NCBI RefSeq assembly: GCF_037041345.1
Contig: NZ_CP146287.1
Coordinates: 186,001 to 250,000, forward strand
Reading direction: 5' to 3'
DNA: 64,000 nt
From: Abiotrophia defectiva ATCC 49176
Lineage (GTDB): Bacteria; Bacillota; Bacilli; Lactobacillales; Aerococcaceae
The stretch's first letter is position 1, and the number at the start of each line of letters is the position of its first letter. Positions 8,805-24,083 of this stretch are shown here, piece after piece. Made by a program: the position numbers and the translations under genes. The notes beneath the pieces are model-generated. The model was not told the origin of the DNA. It saw only the letters and a program-made list of their open reading frames with translations, and made no database searches.

Positions 8805-9491
8805 ATGAGATATTTATTTGACCCAACTTACTTCTTGATCATTATCGGGATGGCTTTTGCTGGTTATGCCCAATGGAAAGTAAAATCTACCTTCAGTAAA
8901 TACAGTGAATGGGAAACTAGCAAGGGCACGACTGGTCGCCAAGTGGCGCAAGCTATTCTGCAACAAACTCTAATTAACAATGTTCAAGTCGAACATGTTT
9001 CAGGTGATTTGACTGACCACTATGACTCCCGTCACAAGGTCTTGCGGCTGTCTGATGCGACCGATATGGAAACTTCGGTTGCAGCCGTTGCGGTTGCTGC
9101 TCACGAATGTGGTCACGCAGTTCAAGACGCTGAGAACTACTTCCCGCTCCGTTTGCGTAATGCCTTAGTGCCTGTGACCCAAATTGGTTCAGCAGCGGCC
9201 ATGCCAGTTATTATTGCCGGCTTTATTTTCCAAATGATGGGCTTGGTCCAATTCGGGATTATTCTCTTCTCCCTAGTCCTAGTCTTCCAAGTGGTGACCC
9301 TGCCAGTGGAATTCGATGCGAGTGCGCGGGCACTTAAAATTTTGGAACAAAACCAACTTTTGGCCCCAGAAGAAATGCCGGCTGCCCGCAAGGTGCTTAA
9401 TGCAGCAGCCTTAACCTATGTGGCGGCAGCCAGTGCTACAGCCTTACAGTTGCTCCGTTTGATTATTCTATCTAGTCGCAACAACGACTAA
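8805..9491 (+). CDS. YugP-like membrane zinc metallopeptidase
   Basis: 228 residues, PF04298 type (Zn_peptidase_2). The HEXXH-type zinc site is HECGH at residues 100-104. One N-terminal and three further hydrophobic segments indicate an integral membrane protein. The FDASARAL motif C-terminal to the membrane pair is typical of YugP. Family members are poorly characterised; a role in membrane protein turnover is only a guess. A GTPase gene follows 21 bases later with its own Shine-Dalgarno, so the two may be co-transcribed. Confidence 0.9.
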   Translation: MRYLFDPTYFLIIIGMAFAGYAQWKVKSTFSKYSEWETSKGTTGRQVAQAILQQTLINNVQVEHVSGDLTDHYDSRHKVLRLSDATDMETSVAAVAVAAHECGHAVQDAENYFPLRLRNALVPVTQIGSAAAMPVIIAGFIFQMMGLVQFGIILFSLVLVFQVVTLPVEFDASARALKILEQNQLLAPEEMPAARKVLNAAALTYVAAASATALQLLRLIILSSRNND

Positions 9492-9512
9492 TGTCAGTCC
9501 AGGAGGTGGCCT

Positions 9513-10718
9513 ATGCGCCAACTAAATCAACTTTTCAAGCGTCGGGTCAACACCCAGCTGGTGGATGAGTTACTTAATAAAACCCAGACTGAAGTTGACA
9601 AGATGCAGCCCCTCAATGTCCTAGTAGCGGGTAAAACTGGGAGTGGTAAATCCACGCTCATTAATGCCCTTTTCCGGGAAAATCTGGCAAGCACAGGCGC
9701 CGGGCTACCCATTACTCAACAGCTAGTGCGCATTACCAAGGAAGGCGTGCCTCTGACCCTCTATGATACCAAAGGGCTGGAGTTGACAGCTGAATCCCAG
9801 CGGGAGGTCTTAGCTAGTTTGTCGGATCTCCTGATTGAAAAACGTCAAGGCGACCCGCGCGATAAAATTCACGTGGTCTACTACTGCTTGAATTCGACCA
9901 TGGCTAGAATTGAAGCCATGGAAATCGAAATCATCAAGACCTTGGCCCAGTATGTGCCGGTTATTCTGGTCTTGACCCAACAACTGGATCCAGGTAACCA
10001 GGAATTTCTTAATCAGTTACAGGCAATGGCGCTGCCAGTTAAGGGGATTGTGCCCATTCTGGCCAAGGCTTATAGCCTGCCTAAACAGGCCCTAGTTCCG
10101 CCTCATGGTTTGAATGAGCTCCTGGAATTGAGTCTAAATTTAGTGCCGGAGTCAGTTCACCGGGCTTTTATCAACGCCCAACAGGTCGATTTGGCAAGAA
10201 AGGTCAAAGAGGCTAGGCGTTGGGCTCAAACCTATGTGACGACTGCATTTGGGGTTGGTTTTGTGCCAATTCCGGTAGCTGACGCGACGCTCCTAGTTCC
10301 CATGCAAATTACCATGTTGGCCCATCTATCGGCCATCTTCGGGGTGTCGTTAGAGAAATCTCAGTTAATTAGCCTGGTCATGGGTTTAGGTGGGACCGGT
10401 GGCACGACTTTGGTGGGTAAACTCTTGGTATCATCTGTCTTCAAGATTCTGCCTGGTTTAGGGACAGTAACGGGTGGCGCTGTGACGGGGGCCATTGCTT
10501 CTGGTTTGACTTTGAGTCTGGCCTACAGTTATATCGAGGTCCTCAAGCAGATTGCCACGGCAGAATGCCAAGGACGCGATATGCGCCTGAGAGAAATCCA
10601 GAAAATTATGAACCGCTCTTTTGAACAGCATGTGGCGGTTGTGAACCAGGTCTTGCCTGACAATCTCAAGCAAGGTGCCTTTGTTAACTGGTTGCAGAGC
10701 TTCTTCGAAAAATTTTAG
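9513..10718 (+). CDS. Era-like GTPase with C-terminal DUF697-type domain
   Basis: 401 residues. P-loop AGKTGSGKST near residue 42, switch II DTKGLE near 88, and a TQQLD motif in the place of the usual NKxD/TKxD specificity motif. The C-terminal part (about 230-345) is rich in Gly/Ala hydrophobic helices as in DUF697/YcjF-type membrane-associated GTPases. Start supported by CAGGAGGTGG just upstream. The family is linked to envelope stress in other bacteria, but function here is unknown. The altered G4 motif leaves nucleotide specificity open. Confidence 0.8.
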   Translation: MRQLNQLFKRRVNTQLVDELLNKTQTEVDKMQPLNVLVAGKTGSGKSTLINALFRENLASTGAGLPITQQLVRITKEGVPLTLYDTKGLELTAESQREVLASLSDLLIEKRQGDPRDKIHVVYYCLNSTMARIEAMEIEIIKTLAQYVPVILVLTQQLDPGNQEFLNQLQAMALPVKGIVPILAKAYSLPKQALVPPHGLNELLELSLNLVPESVHRAFINAQQVDLARKVKEARRWAQTYVTTAFGVGFVPIPVADATLLVPMQITMLAHLSAIFGVSLEKSQLISLVMGLGGTGGTTLVGKLLVSSVFKILPGLGTVTGGAVTGAIASGLTLSLAYSYIEVLKQIATAECQGRDMRLREIQKIMNRSFEQHVAVVNQVLPDNLKQGAFVNWLQSFFEKF

Positions 10719-10725
10719 AGAAAAC

Positions 10726-10756
10726 AAAGACCCGAGACACTTGTCTCGGGTCTTTT
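10726..10756 (+). terminator. bidirectional intrinsic terminator
   Basis: 14-bp perfect stem (10726-10739 with 10742-10755, sequence AAAGACCCGAGACA and complement), a 2-base gap as drawn so that the real loop is a few bases larger, and T-run on one side with A-run on the other. It separates the convergent GTPase and yigZ genes. Confidence 0.9.
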
Positions 10757-10765
10757 GTATATATC

Positions 10766-11419
10766 TTAGTCTTGGTCGGCTGCTTGTTTAACGGGGACAT
10801 TGACGGTTTCCTCGCCTAGTTCTAGCCAGCCTATTTGGCCATTGAAACGGTCGCGTAGTTGGGCTTCTAGGGTCGCAGCTTGGTCTTGATAGATAGCCAA
10901 AGTATAGGTGACTTGGCCGGCATACTCGGTGTCCATAACCGTGACATCCAAGTCACTATGGTCCAAAAAATACTGGAAGGAATCGACCTGGTTATAGCCC
11001 AGCTCTAAAGCAATTAGCAACTGGTTGACATTAGCGACAATCGTAGCCTGATTCAAGGCTTCACTGACTGCACTGGAATAGGCACGAATGAGGCCCCCAG
11101 CTCCTAGCTTAATCCCGCCAAAGTAGCGGACTACCACGGCGGCCAGATTAGTCAACTGACGTTGTTTAAGCACTTCCAGCATGGGAACCCCGGCTGTGCC
11201 TGCAGGTTCTCCATCATCACTCATTTTCTGGGTCAGGGAATCAGGGCCAATAATATAGGCGCTACAATGATGCGCAGCCTTGTAATGTTCCTTACGCAAG
11301 GCGGCAAGGATTGGTGGAAAGTCGGCTGCATCCTGTAGAGGGTAGAGATAGCAGAGGAAGCGGGACTTCTTGATTTCGATTTCGTGGACACTGGCTTGAT
11401 CAATGGTCAGATAGTTCAT
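10766..11419 (-). CDS. yigZ: YigZ/IMPACT family protein
   Basis: 217 residues. The N-terminal UPF0029/IMPACT domain has HHCSAYIIG, SDDGEPAGTAG and VVRYFGGIKLGAGGLIRAYS, the family hallmarks; a DUF1949-like C-terminal domain follows from about 135. Upstream in-frame codons (to 11458) are not used: AAAGGAGG lies 8 bases before the ATG at 11419. Homologues contact ribosomes in eukaryotes; in bacteria the role is unclear. Monocistronic on the minus strand. Confidence 0.92.
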   Translation of the reverse strand: MNYLTIDQASVHEIEIKKSRFLCYLYPLQDAADFPPILAALRKEHYKAAHHCSAYIIGPDSLTQKMSDDGEPAGTAGVPMLEVLKQRQLTNLAAVVVRYFGGIKLGAGGLIRAYSSAVSEALNQATIVANVNQLLIALELGYNQVDSFQYFLDHSDLDVTVMDTEYAGQVTYTLAIYQDQAATLEAQLRDRFNGQIGWLELGEETVNVPVKQAADQD

Positions 11420-11456
11420 TGGGGCGCCTCCTTTCCACATTATTCTACCACATAGC

Positions 11457-11485
11457 AAGACATTTGGCGCGATATTTGATATAAT
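11457..11485 (+). promoter_or_regulatory. promoter of degV-like gene
   Basis: AAGACA (11457-11462), 17-bp spacer, TATAAT (11480-11485) with TG at 11477-11478 forming an extended -10. Confidence 0.65.
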
Positions 11486-11523
11486 CCCTCTGGAGCGTAT
11501 TTTTGAATTAAGGAGGAATGTTG

Positions 11524-12396
11524 ATGAAAGCAGCTGTGATTGTTGACTCTACTGCCTACTTATCAGAGGCCTTAGCCCAACATCCAGACGTCTATCAAGT
11601 TGCCTTGTCGGTTAATTTCAGTGATGGCTTAGTTATGAAGGATACTTCTGACCTGCAATTATTAAATGAATTTTACACCCGCCTCAAGTCTGAAAGCCAA
11701 TTACCGACAACTTCTCAGCCCCAACCAGGGGATTACTTGGCCCTCTTGGACCAATTAGTGGCTACTGGCTATGATACGGTTTATGCTATTCACCTCTCCA
11801 GTGAAATCAGCGGAACCTATCAAACTGCCCATATGCTCTTGAGCGAGTATGAGGATAAATTAGACGCTTATGCGGTAGACTCTGGCTCATCCTGCATGGT
11901 CATGGAAATCTTAGTCAAGGAAACCTTAGGCTGGATTGACCAAGGTTTGTCAGCAGAGGAAGTGGGGCGTCGCCTAGAATGGTCAGCTCGTCATTCGGAT
12001 GTCTATCTCATGGTAGGAGATCTCAATAACTTGGTTAAGGGTGGCCGCCTGTCGGCTTCCAGCGCCATCTTGGGTAATATCTTACAGATTCGTCCCCTGC
12101 TACATTTTGAAGAAGGTAAGATTGCCGTTTCTGAGAAAATCCGCACGACCAAGAAGGTTTACCGTCGCATGGTGGAGCTAGTGGCAGAATGGCAAACACG
12201 CTACCCTCAGGGTGTGCATGTTGGCATTGGCCAAGCGGGTGCACCAGAAGATTTGAAGGTATTAGATGAAATGATGAAGGATGCTTATCCTGGTATGCCC
12301 CTTAGCTATACCAATATTGGTCCTGTCATTGGTACCCATACGGGTGATGGCACCAAGGGCTTAGGGATTGTGCCTAAGTTGCCGGCAGATTTCTAA
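11524..12396 (+). CDS. DegV family fatty-acid-binding protein
   Basis: 290 residues, full-length DegV fold. N-terminal VDSTAYL, SSEISGTYQTA near residue 90-100, and a C-terminal GxxIGTHTGDGTKG-type loop (PVIGTHTGDGTKG). DegV/FakB proteins bind fatty acids and present them to the FakA kinase for incorporation into phospholipid; whether this paralogue is a true FakB is unknown. Three start codons are clustered; AAGGAGG at 11510-11516 is 7 bases from the ATG at 11524 but only 1 from the ATG at 11518, so 11524 is chosen. Confidence 0.92.
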   Translation: MKAAVIVDSTAYLSEALAQHPDVYQVALSVNFSDGLVMKDTSDLQLLNEFYTRLKSESQLPTTSQPQPGDYLALLDQLVATGYDTVYAIHLSSEISGTYQTAHMLLSEYEDKLDAYAVDSGSSCMVMEILVKETLGWIDQGLSAEEVGRRLEWSARHSDVYLMVGDLNNLVKGGRLSASSAILGNILQIRPLLHFEEGKIAVSEKIRTTKKVYRRMVELVAEWQTRYPQGVHVGIGQAGAPEDLKVLDEMMKDAYPGMPLSYTNIGPVIGTHTGDGTKGLGIVPKLPADF

Positions 12397-12411
12397 CTCT
12401 ATTACTTAAAT

Positions 12412-12449
12412 AAAAAGTCGCCATAAGTTTAACTTGTGGCGACTTTTTT
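12412..12449 (+). terminator. bidirectional terminator between degV-like gene and coaA
   Basis: Stem AAAAAGTCGCCA(C)AAGTT with complement ending in a T6 run at 12443-12449. It is flanked by convergent genes and has A- and T-runs at both ends. Confidence 0.88.
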
Positions 12450-12463
12450 GTTTAGTTGAAGTT

Positions 12464-13399
12464 CTAGTAATTCCGGACATAAATACTATCTACCAAATGG
12501 TTGGAGGCCTTATGCAGAATAAGGTCCGCCCGTTCACGGGTAGGGGCGATATTTTGAATCAAGTTAACTAGGTTAATGGTCTGCCAAGCCTCGTTAGCAT
12601 ACTGCCGGGCTTGTTCGCGTGGTTTTTGGGACAGCTCGAAGTAGTAGTTATGAGGATCTTGTTTGGCCAAGTCCAGCAAGAGCTCGAAACGTTCCATGTA
12701 CCAACGTTGAATATGGACAGGATTAGCGTCGATATAGATCGAGACATCGAAGAAGTCACTGACATATAGTTTCTGGTTCTGTGGCAGTTGCAAGACATTA
12801 ATACCTTCCACAATCAGGATGTCGGGATCTTCCATAACGGCTTCTTGGCCGACTAAGACATCATAGACCTGGTGGGAATAAACAGGGTAGCTAACTGGCT
12901 CTTTACGCGTCTTAATACGCTGCATGAAGTCTAGGAGGCGAGGCATATCATAGGAATCTGGGAAACCCTTGCGGCCTAGGATGCCACGTCGAATTAATTC
13001 AGCGTTAGGATAGAGAAAGCCGTCAGTTGTCATCAGGGCGACTTTACGCTCTGGATAGGTCCGGCTCAGTAGCTCATGTAAGACCCGGGCCGTCGTACTC
13101 TTGCCGACCGCGACACTCCCTGAAATCCCAATGACAAAAGGCTGGTGGGATTGGAGCGAGGGATGGTTTTGGCCCTGCAGAAATTGATATTTGGCGGACT
13201 GATAGGCTTGTTGATAGGTCATCATCATATCCAAATAATGAATCATAGGGGCATAGATGGTGGACACGTCTGCCTGAGACAGGCGGTCATTAAGTGAGAC
13301 CAGTCGAGCCAATTCATGGACCTGGGGTATAGGTTGGCCCTCTTGGTGGAGCTTTTGCCACTCTTGGGGTGCGTAGCGCGTGAACATTTCCAATGACAT
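12464..13399 (-). CDS. coaA: type I pantothenate kinase
   Basis: 311 residues, close to the 310-320 norm. P-loop GISGSVAVGKSTTARVL near 92-108, then MTTDGFLYPN, GFPDSYD, YSHQVYDV and VEGINVLQ, all standard for PanK-I. It phosphorylates pantothenate with ATP in the first step of coenzyme A synthesis in the cytoplasm. Shine-Dalgarno GGAGGTATC lies just before the ATG. Monocistronic on the minus strand. Confidence 0.96.
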   Translation of the reverse strand: MSLEMFTRYAPQEWQKLHQEGQPIPQVHELARLVSLNDRLSQADVSTIYAPMIHYLDMMMTYQQAYQSAKYQFLQGQNHPSLQSHQPFVIGISGSVAVGKSTTARVLHELLSRTYPERKVALMTTDGFLYPNAELIRRGILGRKGFPDSYDMPRLLDFMQRIKTRKEPVSYPVYSHQVYDVLVGQEAVMEDPDILIVEGINVLQLPQNQKLYVSDFFDVSIYIDANPVHIQRWYMERFELLLDLAKQDPHNYYFELSQKPREQARQYANEAWQTINLVNLIQNIAPTRERADLILHKASNHLVDSIYVRNY

Positions 13400-13550
13400 G
13401 AGATACCTCCTGACGGGGATGCTTAGGCTTATTTTACCACAGAATCTAAGAAAGTTTAAGATTGCTTAAAACTTTCCCTAAAAATCCCACTTTTTCCTGG
13501 GATGCGCTACAATAGAACATGACGAATTGACTCGTAAAGGGGACCTTTTT

Positions 13551-14546
13551 GTGCCTAAAAAAATGCTAGAAAATCAACATAAAGAATTAAATATAAAAAG
13601 CCAAGTATCGGACAGCCCAGTAGGTATGGGGGCAGCCCACGGTAAAGTCATCCTTATGGGGGAGCATGCCGTTGTCTACGATTACCCAGCCATTGCCTTG
13701 CCGGTACCGGCTGTGGCCATCCGTGTCCGGGTAACACCCACCCAACACCAGGCAGACTACCTGTCCTGCCGCTACTACAAGGGGCCTTTGGCAGATGCGC
13801 CACAAGAGTTGCAAAATGTTCAGGCTGCTATTGGTTTGGCTCAGGAGCATTGCGCGCCTAAAAATCAGGACTCGGCCATCCATATCCGTATTGATAGCGA
13901 CATACCTCAGGAAAGAGGCATGGGGTCGTCAGCCGCTGTGGCGGTTGCCTTGGTTCGAGCTTTGGCCGATTACTATGGGGTCAGTCTGAATCAGGAAGTG
14001 CTGCACTACATGGTCAACAAGGCTGAAGTCTTGGCTCACGGTGCGCCAAGTGGCCTGGATACCTTGATGACCTCGACCACACAGCCCGCCCTCTATCGTA
14101 AGGGCCTAACACCACAAGCCTTCCAAATGAACTTAGGAGGCTATCTGGTGATTGCCGATAGTGGCCAGGCAGGCCAAACCAAGCTTGCTGTCGCTCAAGT
14201 AGCTCAGCTAGCGCAAGACCGACCTGACCAGGTCATGAAGACCATGGCAGCTATTGGGGAATGCACCATTCAAGCCCAACAGGCCATCCGCCAAGGAGAT
14301 TTGGTGGCCTTGGGTCGTCTAATGACATACAACCACTATTATCTCAACCAGCTCAAGGTTTCGACCCCTGAGCTGGATAATATTGTCAAATCCGCCTGGT
14401 TAGCTGGCGCTTTAGGTGCTAAGTTAACGGGTGGGGGCTTGGGCGGCTGTGTCATTGCCCTAGCCAGCCAGGCCCAGCAGGCCGAGGCCATCAGCCAGGC
14501 CATGCGTCAGGCAGGCGCCGGCCGCACCTGGACCATGGCCATTTAA
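13551..14546 (+). CDS. mvk: mevalonate kinase
   Basis: 331-residue GHMP kinase, first gene of a four-gene mevalonate operon. GKVILMGEHAVVY at the N-terminus, the ATP loop PQERGMGSSAAVAVA, GAPSGLDT and the C-terminal KLTGGGLGGC loop are intact. It makes 5-phosphomevalonate. An in-frame TTG at 13527 exists, but AAAGGGG (13536-13542) is placed for the GTG at 13551, which is preferred. Before the core there is an unusually long charged N-terminal extension of about 25 residues, so the translation start might be still further in. A TACAAT at 13508-13513 may be the -10. Confidence 0.93.
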   Translation: MPKKMLENQHKELNIKSQVSDSPVGMGAAHGKVILMGEHAVVYDYPAIALPVPAVAIRVRVTPTQHQADYLSCRYYKGPLADAPQELQNVQAAIGLAQEHCAPKNQDSAIHIRIDSDIPQERGMGSSAAVAVALVRALADYYGVSLNQEVLHYMVNKAEVLAHGAPSGLDTLMTSTTQPALYRKGLTPQAFQMNLGGYLVIADSGQAGQTKLAVAQVAQLAQDRPDQVMKTMAAIGECTIQAQQAIRQGDLVALGRLMTYNHYYLNQLKVSTPELDNIVKSAWLAGALGAKLTGGGLGGCVIALASQAQQAEAISQAMRQAGAGRTWTMAI

Positions 14547-14562
14547 AAGGAGGAGGAGCCCT

Positions 14563-15555
14563 ATGATTGAGCTAAAAGGGAGCGCGACCTATCGCGCCCA
14601 TACCAATATCGCCCTGATTAAGTATTGGGGCAAACGCGACCAGGCCCTCTTCTTACCAGTGACAAGTTCGCTGTCACTGACCTTAGATGCCTTCTACACC
14701 GATACCCAAGTGACTTTTGATGCCCAGCTAGCCCATGACCGTTTTATTCTCGATGGTCGGGAGCAAGAAGCTAGCCAAGTAGCCAAAGTCTCGGCCTTCC
14801 TAGACCATTTTCGGGCGCTTGCCCAGACCGATTGCCGGGCCCTGGTGACCAGCACCAATCATGTGCCGACGGCAGCTGGCTTGGCTTCATCGGCCTCTGC
14901 CTACGCAGCCTTGGCCTGTGCAACCAATGCCGCCTTAGGTTTGGATTTATCCCAACGTCAACTATCCATTTTAGCCCGTCAGGGTTCAGGTTCTGCTAGC
15001 CGTAGTCTCTTTGGTGGCTTCGTTATTTGGCATGCGGGCCAGGGAGAGGACAGCGACTCTTCTTATGCTGAACCTTTTGAGGCAGCTGACTGGGATTTGG
15101 CCATGCTAGTCGTTATGGTCAACAAAGGAACCAAGAAGATTTCTAGCCGCCAAGGCATGGCCCTGACCATGGAGACATCGCCTTTTTATGCCTTGTGGCC
15201 TGATGAAGTCGCCAAGGATTTAGCTGCTATTCAACCTGCCATACTAGCCCATGACTTAGCCAGTGTAGGCCAAATTGCTGAACACAATGCCATGAAGATG
15301 CATGCGACCATGATTGCGGCCAACCCAAGCTTTAGCTATTGGGAGGCGGATTCGCTCAAGGCCATGGACTTGGTGCGACAACTACGGCAAGAAGGATTCA
15401 CCGCCTATTTCACCATGGACGCTGGGCCTAATGTCAAGGTTCTCTGTCCAGCAAGTCAAGCAGAGACTATTCGCGATCGTTTTATGACCGAATTTGATTC
15501 CAAGCAATTGGCGGTGGCCTACCCTGGCCCCGCACCTTATCCAATTAATGACTAA
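14563..15555 (+). CDS. mvaD: diphosphomevalonate decarboxylase
   Basis: 330 residues. Hallmarks near the N-terminus: HTNIALIKYWGKRD and LPVTSSLSLTLD; the ATP loop VPTAAGLASSASAYAAL; and RQGSGSASRSLFGGFV; MDAGPNVK in the C-terminal part. It decarboxylates mevalonate 5-diphosphate to isopentenyl diphosphate with ATP. It starts 16 bases after mvk, preceded by AGGAGGAG. Confidence 0.96.
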   Translation: MIELKGSATYRAHTNIALIKYWGKRDQALFLPVTSSLSLTLDAFYTDTQVTFDAQLAHDRFILDGREQEASQVAKVSAFLDHFRALAQTDCRALVTSTNHVPTAAGLASSASAYAALACATNAALGLDLSQRQLSILARQGSGSASRSLFGGFVIWHAGQGEDSDSSYAEPFEAADWDLAMLVVMVNKGTKKISSRQGMALTMETSPFYALWPDEVAKDLAAIQPAILAHDLASVGQIAEHNAMKMHATMIAANPSFSYWEADSLKAMDLVRQLRQEGFTAYFTMDAGPNVKVLCPASQAETIRDRFMTEFDSKQLAVAYPGPAPYPIND

Positions 15556-15569
15556 GAAGGAGGCAGCCC

Positions 15570-16715
15570 ATGGAAGCAATGGACCAGCTTTTAGAGCTTT
15601 TTGATTTGGCACCTGAACTGAATTTTGGGACTAATCAGGGCTGGGCACCCGGCAAGCTCTTTCTGGCGGGCGAGTATGCTGTTTTGGCCCCAGACCAACC
15701 GGCTCTTCTCTTCGCAGTTAGCCAGTATTTGCATTGCCAAGTGGGCATCAGTCCCTGGCCCGGTCGGGGTTTACTGCAATCTAATCTACCAGGCTTGGAA
15801 GATTGGCACTATGAGCGGGCAAATCTCTATGAGGCCGATTCGGCTCAGTGGCGCTATGTTCTAGCCGCTATGCAAATAGTGGAAGACTTAGTAGAGGAAG
15901 TGGGGCGCCCTTTACAAGACTATCGCCTAAGTATAGACAGTCAGCTGCTAGCAGACAATGGTCGTAAATACGGCTTTGGCTCTAGTGGGGCAGTGACGGT
16001 AGCGGTTATTCAAGCTTTGTTGGCTTTCTATGGCTTGGTGGCTAAGTCGCCGCTCATGCACTATAAGTTGGCTGCTATGGCCATGATGCGCCTAGGTTCT
16101 AAGGGGAGTCTGGCTGATTTAGCGGTCAATGCCTATGGCGGTTGGCTCTACTATGTGGCCCCGGATCGGGTTTGGCTACAAGAAGCCCTAGCAAATCCTT
16201 CTATCTTATCCCTGCTGAGTCAAGACTGGCCTAGCCTGGTCATCCAGCCTGTGTTTGCGCCAGCGGATTTAGAGGTCTTAGTAGGATGGACTGGCGTGCC
16301 AGCTTCTACCGACAACTTAATTGACCAGTGGCAGGACCGGTCCGGTACCGCCTATCAGGCCTTTCTAAGCTCGGCCAAGGAGACGGTCCAAGCAATCAAG
16401 GAGGCTTTTGAGACTGGCGATAGCTTAGCCATCCAATCGCGCCTGGCTGACTACCGACATTTACTACGACAAATTGAAAAACACAATACCCTCTCTATTG
16501 AGACACCAGCCTTACGAGAGCTGGTGACTATTGCTCAAGCCTATCAATTCGAGGCCAAATCCTCGGGGGCTGGAGGGGGAGACTGCGGGATTGCGGTCGG
16601 CCAAGGCCAAGGACTCAAGAAAGAGTTGGCGGCAGCTTGGCAGGCAGCCGGCATCACCTTAGTCGAACTAGAGATAGGGGCGCCTCAAAGGCCCTCTGAG
16701 GAGGCAGGAAATTAA
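15570..16715 (+). CDS. mvaK2: phosphomevalonate kinase
   Basis: 381-residue GHMP kinase. APGKLFLAGEYAVL at the N-terminus (the PMK signature), the loop YGFGSSGAVTVA, and KSSGAGGGDCGIA at the C-terminal end. It converts phosphomevalonate to diphosphomevalonate. AGAAGGAGG precedes the ATG. The stop overlaps the start of fni by one base (TAATG), suggesting translational coupling. Confidence 0.95.
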   Translation: MEAMDQLLELFDLAPELNFGTNQGWAPGKLFLAGEYAVLAPDQPALLFAVSQYLHCQVGISPWPGRGLLQSNLPGLEDWHYERANLYEADSAQWRYVLAAMQIVEDLVEEVGRPLQDYRLSIDSQLLADNGRKYGFGSSGAVTVAVIQALLAFYGLVAKSPLMHYKLAAMAMMRLGSKGSLADLAVNAYGGWLYYVAPDRVWLQEALANPSILSLLSQDWPSLVIQPVFAPADLEVLVGWTGVPASTDNLIDQWQDRSGTAYQAFLSSAKETVQAIKEAFETGDSLAIQSRLADYRHLLRQIEKHNTLSIETPALRELVTIAQAYQFEAKSSGAGGGDCGIAVGQGQGLKKELAAAWQAAGITLVELEIGAPQRPSEEAGN

Positions 16716-17788
16716 TGCAAGAAGAAAACTTAGTGGCCCATCGTAAGGCCGACCATCTTCACTTAGCCTTGGCCCAACAGGCTGGGGTTCAAACTGCTAG
16801 TTGCTTCGATCAACTACGCTTTGTCCACCATCCCTTGGCGCTCCTGTCTCAAGATGAGATTGACCTGACTACTCAGTGGGCAGGGCATACTCATGCCTTT
16901 CCTTTTTACATCAATGCCATGACGGGTGGTTCCAAGTTAACCGGCCAATACAATGAGCAACTCGCTATCGTGGCGCGGGAGACGGGGCTAGCGCTAGCGG
17001 CTGGTTCGGCTAGTGCCATGGTCAAGGATCCGACAGTGGCGACTAGCTATCAAGTGATGCGCCGGGTCAATCCAGATGGATTTATCCTAGCTAATCTGGG
17101 GGCCCATCACAGCCTAGAGTCGGCTCAGCGTGTCTTGGAGGCTATGGGGGCTAATGCCTTGCAAATCCACCTCAACCGGCCCCAAGAAGTGGTCATGCCC
17201 GAGGGGGACCGCGACTTCAGCCAATGGTTAAAGCAAATTGAGCGCTTAGTTAATGGCCTGGATTGCCCAGTTATTATTAAGGAAGTAGGATTCGGTATGA
17301 GTCAACAAACCTTAAGATGCTTGGCTGAAGTAGGCGTGAAGACAGTGGACGTCAGCGGTCGAGGTGGAACTAATTTCATCCAGATCGAAGATCAACGGCA
17401 CGAGACGCCTCAATTCCAAGCCCTCTACCAATATGGCCAGACGACGGCAGAGTCGCTCCTAGAAGCACGAGTAGCACCTGTCGAGTTGGAGATTTTGGCT
17501 AGTGGCGGTATTCATCAACCCGTTGATATTATCAAATCCCTCGCCATGGGGGCTAGAGCTGTAGGCCTAGCCGGTTACTTCCTGCACTATCTGGAAAATA
17601 AGGGACTTGAAGCGACCATTGAAGGGGTCAGAGCTTGGCAAGAGCAATTGCGCCAACTCTATCTGCTTCTAGGTGCGCGTGACTGGCAAGAACTTCAGGC
17701 TACTGACTTGATTCTGACAGGAGACTTGCGTAACTGGGCCCAAGACCGGGGCTTGCCTTTCCAAGACTTAGCACGCAGACATCATTAA
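16715..17788 (+). CDS. fni: type 2 isopentenyl-diphosphate delta-isomerase
   Basis: 357 residues, FMN- and NADPH-dependent IDI-2 with RKADHLHLAL at the N-terminus, INAMTGGS, ANLGAHH, LQIHLNRPQE, IIKEVGFGMS, DVSGRGGTNF and ASGGI. It interconverts isopentenyl and dimethylallyl diphosphate, finishing the mevalonate route to polyprenyl lipids needed by the wall and polysaccharide genes in this window. Last gene of the operon, followed by a terminator. Confidence 0.96.
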   Translation: MQEENLVAHRKADHLHLALAQQAGVQTASCFDQLRFVHHPLALLSQDEIDLTTQWAGHTHAFPFYINAMTGGSKLTGQYNEQLAIVARETGLALAAGSASAMVKDPTVATSYQVMRRVNPDGFILANLGAHHSLESAQRVLEAMGANALQIHLNRPQEVVMPEGDRDFSQWLKQIERLVNGLDCPVIIKEVGFGMSQQTLRCLAEVGVKTVDVSGRGGTNFIQIEDQRHETPQFQALYQYGQTTAESLLEARVAPVELEILASGGIHQPVDIIKSLAMGARAVGLAGYFLHYLENKGLEATIEGVRAWQEQLRQLYLLLGARDWQELQATDLILTGDLRNWAQDRGLPFQDLARRHH

Positions 17789-17793
17789 TCTTC

Positions 17794-17822
17794 AAGAGGC
17801 TGATTAATCAGCCTCTTTTTTG
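17794..17822 (+). terminator. terminator of the mevalonate operon
   Basis: 10-bp stem AAGAGGCTGA/TCAGCCTCTT around a TTAA loop, followed by a T-run. Confidence 0.88.
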
Positions 17823-17978
17823 TGCCCGAAGTCTGTATAGACAGAGAAATTTAAGGAATTATGGGGATTGCTAGACAACAAGCTTTACCGCCATAAGGAA
17901 CGTAATTAAAAGACAAATATCGCAAGAAAGCTAAATGATTCAGCAAGAATTTATAATTCATTTTGTAAGGGGATACAA

Positions 17979-17984
17979 TATAAT
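17979..17984 (+). promoter_or_regulatory. -10 of the GH101 gene
   Basis: TATAAT at 17979-17984; no strong -35 at 16-18 bp. The Shine-Dalgarno TAAGGAGG at 18011-18018 stands before the ATG at 18026. No cre-like operator was found in the 200 bases upstream. Confidence 0.5.
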
Positions 17985-17986
17985 AG

Positions 17987-23950
<5,964 letters not shown>

Positions 23951-23957
23951 TTTAGAT

Positions 23958-23994
23958 AAGAGAGGTTGAGACTTTTGTCTCGGCCTCTTTTCTA
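23958..23994 (+). terminator. terminator of GH101 gene
   Basis: Imperfect 13-bp stem (AGAGGTTGAGAC with GTCTCGGCCTCT) and a T-run. Confidence 0.8.
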
Positions 23995-24037
23995 TTTAGG
24001 GCAAGGAGACCAGCAATAAAATTATGAAAAAAATTGC

Positions 24038-24066
24038 TTGCCATGCTTAGTCCAGGATGCTATAAT
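24038..24066 (+). promoter_or_regulatory. promoter of tRNA-Leu
   Basis: TTGCCA (24038-24043), 17-bp spacer, TATAAT (24061-24066), with TG of an extended -10 at 24058-24059. The same box pair precedes yebC. Confidence 0.8.
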
Positions 24067-24083
24067 AGTCGAGTAGTGATTTT